From IMG/VR virus record IMGVR_UViG_3300030102_000641, positions 1 to 33,204 of that record: a stretch of DNA of 33,204 nt; one strand, 5' to 3'. Under the pieces are notes generated by a model. The model was not told the origin of the DNA. It ran no database searches and was given only the letters and a program-made list of their open reading frames with translations. This document shows positions 1-8,100 of the stretch, one piece after another. The translations under genes were made by a program, and so were the position numbers. Numbering within the stretch: the stretch's first letter is position 1; each line of letters starts with the position of its first letter. Source of the DNA: a virus.

Positions 1-2
1 CA

Positions 3-35
3 TACTTGGTTAGTTACGAACTTCTAGTAGACTAA
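3..35 (+). CDS. Possible 3' end of an upstream gene (partial)
   Basis: One plus-strand frame is open from the window edge and ends with TAA at 33-35, giving ten C-terminal residues. The stop runs straight into the AAAGG ribosome site of the next gene, the same compact junction seen throughout the window. That is the only support; the fragment is too short to identify. Confidence 0.25.
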   Translation, partial: YLVSYELLVD

Positions 36-47
36 AGGTAATTAATA

Positions 48-1262
48 ATGCCCAGATACAACGGTGGTTTTATAGGCACTGATGGATTAGATGCACCTGA
101 TCCACCCACAGATGTTACACCTACTGCAGGTGACGAACAACTTAGTATAGCATTTACTGCCCCTAGTGATACAGGCACATCTGCTATTACAGGGTTTGTT
201 GCACAGGTTGCTTCAAGTGGTGATAACTATAGTGCAGGTTCTAACACAGGATCATCTTCTCCTATTGTTGTAAGCAGCCTTAGTAATGGTACATCTTATA
301 CAGCTAAAGTGTGGGCTATTAATGCTTATGGTACATCTGCTCCTAGTGTTGCTAGTTCTGCTGTTGCCCCTGTACCTGCTCCAATAGGTCTAGTTGCAGG
401 AGGGGAAATAACTTCTGCAGTAGATACTATAAATTTTAAAGACATAAGTAGTCTTGGTAATTTTTCAGACTTTGGTGATTTAACTTCTAATCTTTACAAA
501 GGCGGTGCAGTATCTAGCGCAACTCGTGCTGTATTTGCTCATGGTAATAGTACAAATGTAATGTCCTATGTAGCACCTGCAACCACAGGTGACTCTACAG
601 ATTTTGGTGACTTATCAGAAAACAAAACAGAGTTTGGCTCACTAGGAAACGCCACAAGAGGGTTGATTCAAATAGGCGGTGGACAGACAGGTGATGATGA
701 GGTAGAATACATAACTATAGCTTCTACTGGCAACTCTACAAACTTTGGAGATATGACTGAAGAAAGAGCGCAGTGTGCAGGTTTTGCTTCACCAACAAGG
801 GGTGTAGCTGCGGTTGGTGCTAATAAGAAAAGTGGTGGTGATGATCTTAGGATTGATTATTGTACCATAGCTTCCACAGGTAATTTTACAGATTTTGGTA
901 ATGGGATTGTACTTAGAAACTCAGACCCAAATGGATGCTCTAGTGAAACAAGAGGTGTATGGGGTGGTGGTTCAGCAGGAACTGGGGGAGATAAATTAGA
1001 GTATCTTACTATAGCCTCTACTGGTAATGCAACTTCTTTTGGAGATCTCAACTCAACAGTAGTTTATTATGGTCCTGCATCTTGTAGTAGTAATACAAGA
1101 GGTCTATGGATGGGAGGAACTGGTTGGCCTGGTGGTGCTTACAACACTGTTGTTTATGTTACCATAGCTTCTACTGGTAACGCACAGGATTTTGGAGATC
1201 TTGCGTATGCTCCTAGATATCACATGACTGCATGTTCTACTGGTCACGGAGGGCTTCAGTAA
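48..1262 (+). CDS. Tail fibre / receptor-binding protein: FN3 domain plus six-bladed propeller
   Basis: 404 aa. Residues about 18-108 look like a fibronectin type III domain (PDPPTDVTPTAGD start, SYTAKVWAINAYG near the end). From about residue 111 the chain consists of six repeats of roughly 48 aa, each with a T-R-G/A-hydrophobic-GG strand followed by an ITIASTGN-x-x-DFGDL strand. The DFGDL-type element occurs exactly six times, so I infer a six-bladed kelch-like beta-propeller. The protein ends in a short HGGLQ strand that could close the ring. Repeats of this type are common in marine phage tail proteins; receptor binding is inferred. The start ATG has AAAGG upstream. It is the first of three tandem paralogues, and its stop shares one base with the next ATG. 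Confidence 0.8.
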   Translation: MPRYNGGFIGTDGLDAPDPPTDVTPTAGDEQLSIAFTAPSDTGTSAITGFVAQVASSGDNYSAGSNTGSSSPIVVSSLSNGTSYTAKVWAINAYGTSAPSVASSAVAPVPAPIGLVAGGEITSAVDTINFKDISSLGNFSDFGDLTSNLYKGGAVSSATRAVFAHGNSTNVMSYVAPATTGDSTDFGDLSENKTEFGSLGNATRGLIQIGGGQTGDDEVEYITIASTGNSTNFGDMTEERAQCAGFASPTRGVAAVGANKKSGGDDLRIDYCTIASTGNFTDFGNGIVLRNSDPNGCSSETRGVWGGGSAGTGGDKLEYLTIASTGNATSFGDLNSTVVYYGPASCSSNTRGLWMGGTGWPGGAYNTVVYVTIASTGNAQDFGDLAYAPRYHMTACSTGHGGLQ

Positions 1263-2236
1263 TGCCTAACTATAATGGCGTGTGGTCACTCACAACACAG
1301 TATCAATATGCTTCAGATTGGCAAGCAGATAACAGAGCACCTTTGTCTGGTGATATTGGATTAACTTTTGCGTCAGTTAGTCATGGTACATTCACTAACT
1401 ATCAAGGTATTGAGGCTACTATTATAACTACTACTGGAAGCACTGTTGACTATGGCACACTAGATGTTACTAGAGAAGGTGGAGGTGCTTTTTCAAGTTC
1501 AACAAGGTATGTTATCGGAGGTGATTCTAGAGATCCATCAAGTGCAGCTTTTGGTAACTATGTTGATTTTGGAACCTCTGTTGAGTTCGGAAATTTAACA
1601 GAGAGAAAGTATGGGGCAGTAACTGGAGCAAGTAATAGCACTAGAGGGGTTATAGCAGGTGGTAACGTAGGTGATGGACACACTAATGTAATTGAATATT
1701 GCACCATTGATACAACTGGTGATTTTACAGATTTTGGTAACTTATCTGCAGCACGTGCTACTCTTGCAGGACTTGCAAATACAACTAGGGCTGTTTTTGG
1801 TGGAGGAGATCCTACTGGAGCATCCACTTCTAATGTCATTGATTATATAACTATAGGTTCTACAGGTAACGCATCTGACTTTGGTGACTTGTCTGTAGCA
1901 AAACAATGTCGAGGTGGGGCAGCAAGTTCTACACGAGGTTTGTTTATGGGGGGATTTTCAAACAGTTCTCCATATAACCTAGATGACATAGAGTATATAA
2001 CTATAGGTTCTACAGGTAACGCATCTGACTTTGGTGATCTAACTGTTGCTAGGCGAGGCGGTAACGCTTTTGGCAATGGCACTCGTGCAATCGGTAATGG
2101 TGGTAGTGCAGATGGTCAAGGCATGGATTTTGTTACGATAGCAAGCACAGGTAACGCCTCAGATTTTGGAGACTCAACAGGCTACTATGGAGATAGCACT
2201 TGTGCTACATCTAACTCACACGGAGGGTTAAGTTAG
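1262..2236 (+). CDS. Tail fibre propeller paralogue 2
   Basis: 324 aa. I place the start at the ATG at 1262, not at an in-frame ATG at 1232, because 1262 has GGAGGG eight bases upstream and gives MPNYNG, matching the MPRYNG start of the gene before. The N-terminus carries a GVWSLTTQ motif shared with the third paralogue (GVWDLTEQ), probably an attachment segment. Six DFGDL-type blades follow and the protein ends SHGGLS. It lacks the FN3 domain of the first paralogue. Two of its blades are encoded by nearly identical DNA 150 bp apart. Its TAG stop overlaps the GTG start of the next gene by one base, so translation is likely coupled. Function is inferred as host recognition. Confidence 0.78.
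   Translation: MPNYNGVWSLTTQYQYASDWQADNRAPLSGDIGLTFASVSHGTFTNYQGIEATIITTTGSTVDYGTLDVTREGGGAFSSSTRYVIGGDSRDPSSAAFGNYVDFGTSVEFGNLTERKYGAVTGASNSTRGVIAGGNVGDGHTNVIEYCTIDTTGDFTDFGNLSAARATLAGLANTTRAVFGGGDPTGASTSNVIDYITIGSTGNASDFGDLSVAKQCRGGAASSTRGLFMGGFSNSSPYNLDDIEYITIGSTGNASDFGDLTVARRGGNAFGNGTRAIGNGGSADGQGMDFVTIASTGNASDFGDSTGYYGDSTCATSNSHGGLS
1844..2037 (+). repeat. 44-bp direct repeat, 150-bp spacing, inside tail fibre gene 2
   Basis: Bases 1844-1887 and 1994-2037 are identical over 44 bp. The spacing of 150 bp equals one 50-residue propeller blade, so recombination between copies would add or remove a whole blade in frame. Confidence 0.9.
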
Positions 2237-3246
2237 TGTCAATCAGAGACTTCACAGCTAACGTTATATCTGCTAGTAAAGTAGTACCTGATGGTAATTT
2301 TACAAATAGTGCAGCGTCAGGTGTATGGGATCTTACAGAGCAGTTTGATCTTGTTAAAGGATCTAATTGGCCTAGTCAATCAAATGGACCTTCGCCAAGA
2401 GGTTTTCAGTTTGGTGGTTTTGATGGAAGTAGTAGTTTAGATAGAATAGATGTTTATGATTTAACTACAGATGGTAACGCCTCAGATTTTGGTAACATGG
2501 CAGAGGGTATTAGGTTTGGATCTGCTTCAGGTAGTTCGACTAGGATTGTGCGTTTTGGTGGTACAGCAGGTGTCTCAAATAGAAATCATATTAAATATAT
2601 TACTACAGCCACTAGTGGTAACGAACAAGATTTTGGCTCTCTAAGTGCTCAACACGAACAAGGCGCAGCTTTGTCTAATGATACTCGTGGTTTAGCAGGT
2701 GGTGGTAACTGGGGTGGTTCTAACAACGGTACTATTGAGTACGTCACTATAGCTAGCACAGGAAATAGTACAGACTTTGGTGATTTAAGTGCAAACAGAA
2801 CATCTCTAACTGGATGTGCTTCTACGACAAGAGGTATTTTTGCAGGTGGTACTAACGTAATAGACTATGTTACTATTGGTTCTACAGGTGATGCTACAGA
2901 CTTTGGAGATATAGACAATGCAAAATCCTCTCTTGCTTCAGTAGCAAGTAGCACAAGAGGTGTTTTTGCAGGTGGTAACACTGATGCTATTAGTATTGAA
3001 TACATTACAATATCTTCAACTGGTAACACAACAGACTTTGGAGATTTAGACTCAGCTAGAAACCATCCTTTTGGTTCGTGTAGTAAAACTAAAGGTGTGT
3101 TTTCTGGTGGACTTTTATCTGGTAGTGGGTTAAACACTGGTCAACAAATTACTATAGCGTCTACAGGAAACTCTACTAGTTTTGGTACTCTAACACTAGC
3201 TAGATATTATGGTGATGGTGCATCTAATGCACATGGCGGCATATAA
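2236..3246 (+). CDS. Tail fibre propeller paralogue 3 (GTG start)
   Basis: 336 aa. It starts with GTG at 2236, preceded by GGAGGG at 2222-2227. About 70 N-terminal residues precede the propeller and include the GVWDLTEQ motif seen in paralogue 2. Six blades follow, each with a TRG-x-x-x-GG strand and a DFGDL-type strand, and the end is AHGGI. The three paralogues differ mainly at the N-terminus and in the loops between strands. In this family such loops are where receptor specificity would lie (inference). The next gene follows after 17 bases with an AAGGA ribosome site. Confidence 0.78.
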   Translation: MSIRDFTANVISASKVVPDGNFTNSAASGVWDLTEQFDLVKGSNWPSQSNGPSPRGFQFGGFDGSSSLDRIDVYDLTTDGNASDFGNMAEGIRFGSASGSSTRIVRFGGTAGVSNRNHIKYITTATSGNEQDFGSLSAQHEQGAALSNDTRGLAGGGNWGGSNNGTIEYVTIASTGNSTDFGDLSANRTSLTGCASTTRGIFAGGTNVIDYVTIGSTGDATDFGDIDNAKSSLASVASSTRGVFAGGNTDAISIEYITISSTGNTTDFGDLDSARNHPFGSCSKTKGVFSGGLLSGSGLNTGQQITIASTGNSTSFGTLTLARYYGDGASNAHGGI

Positions 3247-3263
3247 TAAGGAAAAGTAAAAAT

Positions 3264-4127
3264 ATGTTAAAAGACTTATCAAAAACTTATAACGAGGATC
3301 AGACACAACTGGTCACACAAGACATAGACATTCAGCTTCCACAAGCAAAGCCTGAATACAAATCTATGTTGGCTAATATTAAAGAACATGCTCCTGCTAT
3401 ACGACAAGCATCAAGCAACTTCTATAAGTCTCACTCACAGATGATGAGTGTAACACTAGACGTTACAGCTATCACACCTATACGTTCTATCAAACACAGT
3501 CTAGCTGAGATAGAAAAAACTAAAGCTGCACTACAAGAGTCTTACTTTAAGATGAAGAAGGAAGAAGTAAAACTAAAAAAACTAGAACGTAAGCTACTAG
3601 AAGAAACTGACCCACTAGAACAAGAGATGCTAGAAATAAAGATAAACGAAAAGCAAGCACAAGCTGCAAGTTCTCGTAACTATGTTGAAGGAGCAGTACG
3701 TAAGCTAAACTTCTTTACGAATCAGTATGACAACCTAATGGAAAAGATAGGTAAAGAGGAACTAACAGAAGAAGACTACGAGCTAGAAGAAATCAAGTAT
3801 CACATTATGACCTGTATGAAGCAAGCACTCAACAGTGCAAGACCACGTAACGGTGTCATTGATGAGGGTAACATGATTTACTTGTTTGACTTAGGTATCA
3901 ACGCAGCACAAGCACAAGCTGAAGTATTTGCTTACCTAGAGTGGGAAAACAAGACAATACAGGAAGGTAAAGCACCAGAGCATCACCACACAGTGAAGTG
4001 GTTAGAGGCTTGTGCAGATAAGTGGGCGCACTGTCCAGGTGACTTTGCTAACAGTCGTGGATTTAATATATTAGATAAAACATCTTTAACTAATACACCA
4101 CAGCTAGAGGACAAGACAGATGACTGA
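3264..4127 (+). CDS. Coiled-coil virion-block protein, unknown function
   Basis: 287 aa, not recognised as a named family. Residues about 78-165 are a long, highly charged Lys/Glu helix, probably a coiled coil. The C-terminal third is mixed, with an HHH cluster near 240, several Trp, and a polar tail. There is no signal peptide or membrane segment. AAGGA precedes the ATG. The gene lies between the tail fibres and small membrane-anchored proteins and overlaps the next gene by 8 bases. A structural or assembly role is suggested by position only. Confidence 0.7.
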   Translation: MLKDLSKTYNEDQTQLVTQDIDIQLPQAKPEYKSMLANIKEHAPAIRQASSNFYKSHSQMMSVTLDVTAITPIRSIKHSLAEIEKTKAALQESYFKMKKEEVKLKKLERKLLEETDPLEQEMLEIKINEKQAQAASSRNYVEGAVRKLNFFTNQYDNLMEKIGKEELTEEDYELEEIKYHIMTCMKQALNSARPRNGVIDEGNMIYLFDLGINAAQAQAEVFAYLEWENKTIQEGKAPEHHHTVKWLEACADKWAHCPGDFANSRGFNILDKTSLTNTPQLEDKTDD

Positions 4128-4365
4128 CATTACACCAGAGCAACTAGAGGACATGCTAGATCGTGCCGCTAAGAAGGGTGCGAGTGAAGCTCTGCGTGAA
4201 CTTGGTCTACAAGATGAAGATGCAGCCAACGACATCAGAGATATGCGTGGTTTGTTAGAAGCATGGAGATACACTAAGAAAAGCATATGGGCTACAACAG
4301 TAAAGATGGGAACTGTAGCCGTATTAACATTCTTAGCTACAGCAGTTTGGATGACGTTTAAATAA
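4120..4365 (+). CDS. Small single-pass membrane protein (DUF6127-like)
   Basis: 81 aa. Residues 1-55 are acidic and helical (starts MTDITPEQLEDML). Residues about 58-79 form one hydrophobic segment ending in a lone Lys, so the bulk should face the cytoplasm. The layout resembles small phage proteins annotated DUF6127, named from memory. The ATG lies inside the end of the preceding gene (8-base overlap), with AGAGGA about nine bases upstream. Its function is unknown. With the next gene it makes a pair of C-terminally anchored proteins in the virion block. Confidence 0.65.
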   Translation: MTDITPEQLEDMLDRAAKKGASEALRELGLQDEDAANDIRDMRGLLEAWRYTKKSIWATTVKMGTVAVLTFLATAVWMTFK

Positions 4366-4392
4366 TACATACCAAGAGTAGGGAGAGGACTC

Positions 4393-4851
4393 GTGGACCC
4401 AGTTACCATTATCGGTGGTGCGACTGTTGCGTTTAATGCGCTAAAGAAAGGCTTTCAAGTAGGTAAAGATCTACAAGATATGTCAGGACAGTTGACCCAA
4501 TGGGCAGGTGCTATGAGTGATCTGTCCTACGCAGAACAAAAAAATAAGAACCCTCCGTGGTGGAAAGCACTTAACGGACAATCTGTTGAAGCAGAAGCTC
4601 TAGAGATATTTACGGCTAAGAAGAAAGCCGAAGCAATGCGAAAAGAGCTAAAGGATTGGATTAGTTTCAGCATGGGGCCATCTGCATGGGATGAGCTTGT
4701 AGCTACTGAGGGAAAGATACGTAAACAAAAAAAAGATCAAGAGTATCGTAAAGCAGAAATACAAGAGGCAATAGTTACTTGGACGCTTTCAATACTTATA
4801 ATACTAACTGGGGCAGCAATGCTAGGTTTCATAATATACATGGTGACATAA
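4393..4851 (+). CDS. Conserved marine-phage membrane-anchored protein (GTG start)
   Basis: 152 aa from a GTG at 4393 preceded by GGGAGAGGA. The N-terminus (MDPVTIIGGATVAFNALKKG) and the central NPPWWKAL and ISFSMGP motifs match a protein I recognise as widespread in marine myo- and podophages, without known function. Residues about 127-151 form a transmembrane helix at the extreme C-terminus, preceded by a basic, charged helix. The gene ends exactly at the next start (TAA then ATG). Confidence 0.75.
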   Translation: MDPVTIIGGATVAFNALKKGFQVGKDLQDMSGQLTQWAGAMSDLSYAEQKNKNPPWWKALNGQSVEAEALEIFTAKKKAEAMRKELKDWISFSMGPSAWDELVATEGKIRKQKKDQEYRKAEIQEAIVTWTLSILIILTGAAMLGFIIYMVT

Positions 4852-5115
4852 ATGGCTAAGTTTAAAGGTTTTACAGATCAACAAACACATCAACTGCTGA
4901 GTGAGCTTGGCTATGATGGTCCTGTAGATAAAAAGATGATGGATGCTTTTGTAGCAGCTACACCATCTGCTGCGTCTATGCTAGGCCGTTATAATGAAAT
5001 GGCTAGGGATCGTATTGAAGGTAGACCAATGTCTATTGGTTTTCAGGCTGGTGGTATTATTTCTGGTGGCATTGGCGTGGCTGCTATGAAAAAAGACAGA
5101 ATGGCTAGAGGATAA
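4852..5115 (+). CDS. Small conserved virion-block protein
   Basis: 87 aa. It starts MAKFKGFTDQQTHQLLSELG, resembling short proteins found beside the preceding gene family in marine phages. The first 55 residues look helical. Residues 62-80 are Gly/Ile-rich (QAGGIISGGIGVAA), perhaps membrane-active or flexible. The ATG follows the previous stop with no gap and has no strong ribosome site, so translation is probably coupled. Confidence 0.65.
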   Translation: MAKFKGFTDQQTHQLLSELGYDGPVDKKMMDAFVAATPSAASMLGRYNEMARDRIEGRPMSIGFQAGGIISGGIGVAAMKKDRMARG

Positions 5116-5120
5116 GATAA

Positions 5121-8100
5121 ATGAACGTTGGAGATGATATCAATATATACGGTGATGCTGGCGATGATGTTAGAATCACTGACAGATTTGGTAAAGTGGT
5201 TGAGTTTACAATACCTGATTGGGTTACGCAAAGAGGAGCGTATATCAACAGTGTAAGAGCAGGAAACGCACCTACAGATTATAAACCTGTATTGTCTGAT
5301 CTAATTGCACAAGGTATAGATACAAGTCAAGGAGTTGAGTTGCTTTCTGGTGTTGTTGGTTCTAACACTGACACTCGTGATTGGAGTAAAATCATGGAAT
5401 CTGGAGACGTTCTTGCGTCAGCTAGAGCAGCCACAGGTCAGATGTATTCAAACTCAGCAGCCACTGCAAATAATCTACTAAACTCAACTAATGAGTTTGA
5501 TGTGTCTCAAGCATCAGATGATGGTCCAAATTTAACAATAGGTGGTGGATATGATGGTCCATCAATTGTTAAACACAATATAGGTGGTAAAGAATATTTT
5601 GCTATTGTTTCTGCTGATGGTCTTGTATTAAGAGGAGCATATTCTACATTAGAATCAGCACAAGAGGCAGGTGTTAACTTTGGTGTTGATCAAGGTAAAG
5701 GAGATAACTTTTTAAAAACAGGTGTGAGAACTACTACTACTACAGATGATGTTGCATCAGCAGGTACAGATACAGACACTACAGATACCACTACTACTAC
5801 AGGTACAACAGGTACGACAGGTACAACAACTACAACAGGTACAACAGGTACGACAACTACAACAGGTACAACAGGTACAACAACTACAACAGGTATAACA
5901 GGTACGACAGGTACAGGTGTTACATTTATGGCTGGTCAAGGTCAGACACAATTAGATCAGGCACAGCAAGCATACGCTGATGCACAGAAAGCACTAACAG
6001 ATGCACAGCAAGCGTTTAACAATCTTACAGATCCATCTAACTTATACACTAACGTAGAGGAAGTTAAGCAAGGAGTTTTAAACAGCGACTATAATGCTGG
6101 CACAGACGGTGTTCAACAATCAGGTAAACAAACTACTGATATGAATAAAGTTCTGCAGTATATGTTTGATTACCCTGCTGTAAAATCGGATACTCCACTA
6201 GAGTTTAAAAAAATAGGTAGCTATTGGCACATCCTAGCGCCTTCGTTAGGTCCAGATTACAAATTTAACACAGGTCATAGAAATGAGAGTTATGCATTAA
6301 ATCAATTTAATATGTATAAAGCTATGATTAAAGGTGCTGAATCTGTAATTAGTACAACAGAAAAAGAGAGACTAACAAACGAGTATAATGCAGCACAACA
6401 AAATTTAACTAATGCACAAAACTTAATAACGCAGACCTACGGAGACTTACAAGCTGCAGAAGAGCGTATGAAGGTTACTGATATACCTAGCGTAGCAGAA
6501 TCTCTAGCACAAACAATAAGTTCACCTCAGACACTTGTGACTAAACAAGATGTATCTTTACTTCAAGTAGAAAATGGTCAGCTTATAGACAAAGGCACAG
6601 GTAAAGTAGCAAGTATAGATGACATCATTGCAGCACAAGCAACACTTGCAGATGCATTAAACTCACCATCAGTCAAAGCAGTTAGAGGTTATCTAGCTCG
6701 AATGACTCCAGAGGAAATAAACGCAAAGTATCCACCTGCTCCTGCAGGAACTAGTGAAGCAGATCTATTAGAGTATGTAGCTAGACAACAAGCACAAGTA
6801 TCACAGGATGCTACAGATGCAGCAGCAGCTATATACACTTCTTACATGTCTCAAGCAAAAGTTAAAACTGCACTAGAAGAGTTTGAAGCTAGAACAGGAA
6901 CACTATCCGAAGACGCTATAGCTAAAGCAGCCACTATGCCTCCAGAGGAGTTGGCACAGCTAGGTCTAGATGCAGCTAACTTAGAGACTATCAGAGAAGT
7001 ACAAGAGCTAACTAGAAACCTACAGGAAGGTGAACAGCCTGATCCTGCTAAGTTTGAGCAGATTGTAGAGGCTGAAGCAGAGCAGATTACAGAACCTGTA
7101 GAGGAAGTTGAGGCTGCTAAGTTTGCAACAGACACACCTATAGCCACACCTCAAGTTGATTACACATTACCACCTACACAGTCAGCTACTGCAGAGGCTA
7201 CACGAGTAGAGAATGCTGCAGAGTTTTCTGAGATAGCAAATGCACAACAAAAACAAACAGAGTTTGTACCTGACATAACAGCAGAACAAGCTACAGTTGT
7301 AGATGCAAATGAAATAGTAGATGTAAACAACATATTGAACACAGAGGAGATTGTCGTAACTGGACAAACACTCAGTGGACTAAACGAAGCAGCCACACTA
7401 AAAGCACAGACTGCTACATTTACACAACAGTTAGAGGCACAGTATACTAAGGGTGAAGTTAGCCCACAGTCTACAGTGTCTTTCCAACTAGAAAAACTTA
7501 TGGACTCTTTCAACGATGGCACACCTGCATGGGCTGCAGGAGCACTACGTAAAGTAAACGAAGTTATGAATGCTAGAGGTTTAGGTGCTAGTTCTATGGC
7601 AGGGGCAGCTATGATACAGGCTGCTATGGAGAGTGCCATACCAATAGCACAGGCTGATGCGTCTATCTTTCAAGCTATGGACATGGAGAATGTTCGTAAC
7701 AAACAAGCTGTAGCTTTAGCTAACGCTGCTGCTGCACAAAGGTTTGAGCTAGAAAACTTAAACAACCAACAAGCGGCTGCTATACAGAATAGCACTAACA
7801 ATGCTAATCTGCAGTTAACTAACTTGAGCAATACCCAAGAGGCTGTGTTAGCACAGGCACAACTAAGGGCAGGTCTAAGAAACCAAAACCTCAGTGTATC
7901 ACAAAACGTTGCTTTAGCAAATGCAGCTAGGTTTGCAGAAGTAAACAATCTAAACTTGACTAACAGACAACAGGCATCTATACTAGAGTCTACACAGGCA
8001 CTAGAAGTAGATCTTACAAACTTATCAAATGCCCAACAAACTGCGCTATCTAATTTACAAGTAAAAGCATCTATGATGGGTCAGGTACTGAGTAATGAGC

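Noticed and set aside
857-3137. Several 60-93 aa minus-strand frames opposite the tail fibre genes
   Set aside because: They repeat the same SPKSxxLPVE pattern, which is the antisense of the DFGDL/STGN codons; no independent signals.
48-3246. Diversity-generating retroelement acting on the tail fibres
   Set aside because: No reverse transcriptase gene and no template/variable repeat pair with adenine-specific differences is seen; the repeats are blade duplications.
5787-5923. CRISPR-like array
   Set aside because: Units are 9-27 bp with no unique spacers, and all lie in one coding frame.
5757-5951. Minus-strand frame of 64 aa made almost only of Cys and Thr
   Set aside because: It is the antisense of the Thr/Gly minisatellite; its odd composition comes from the repeat and there is no ribosome site.
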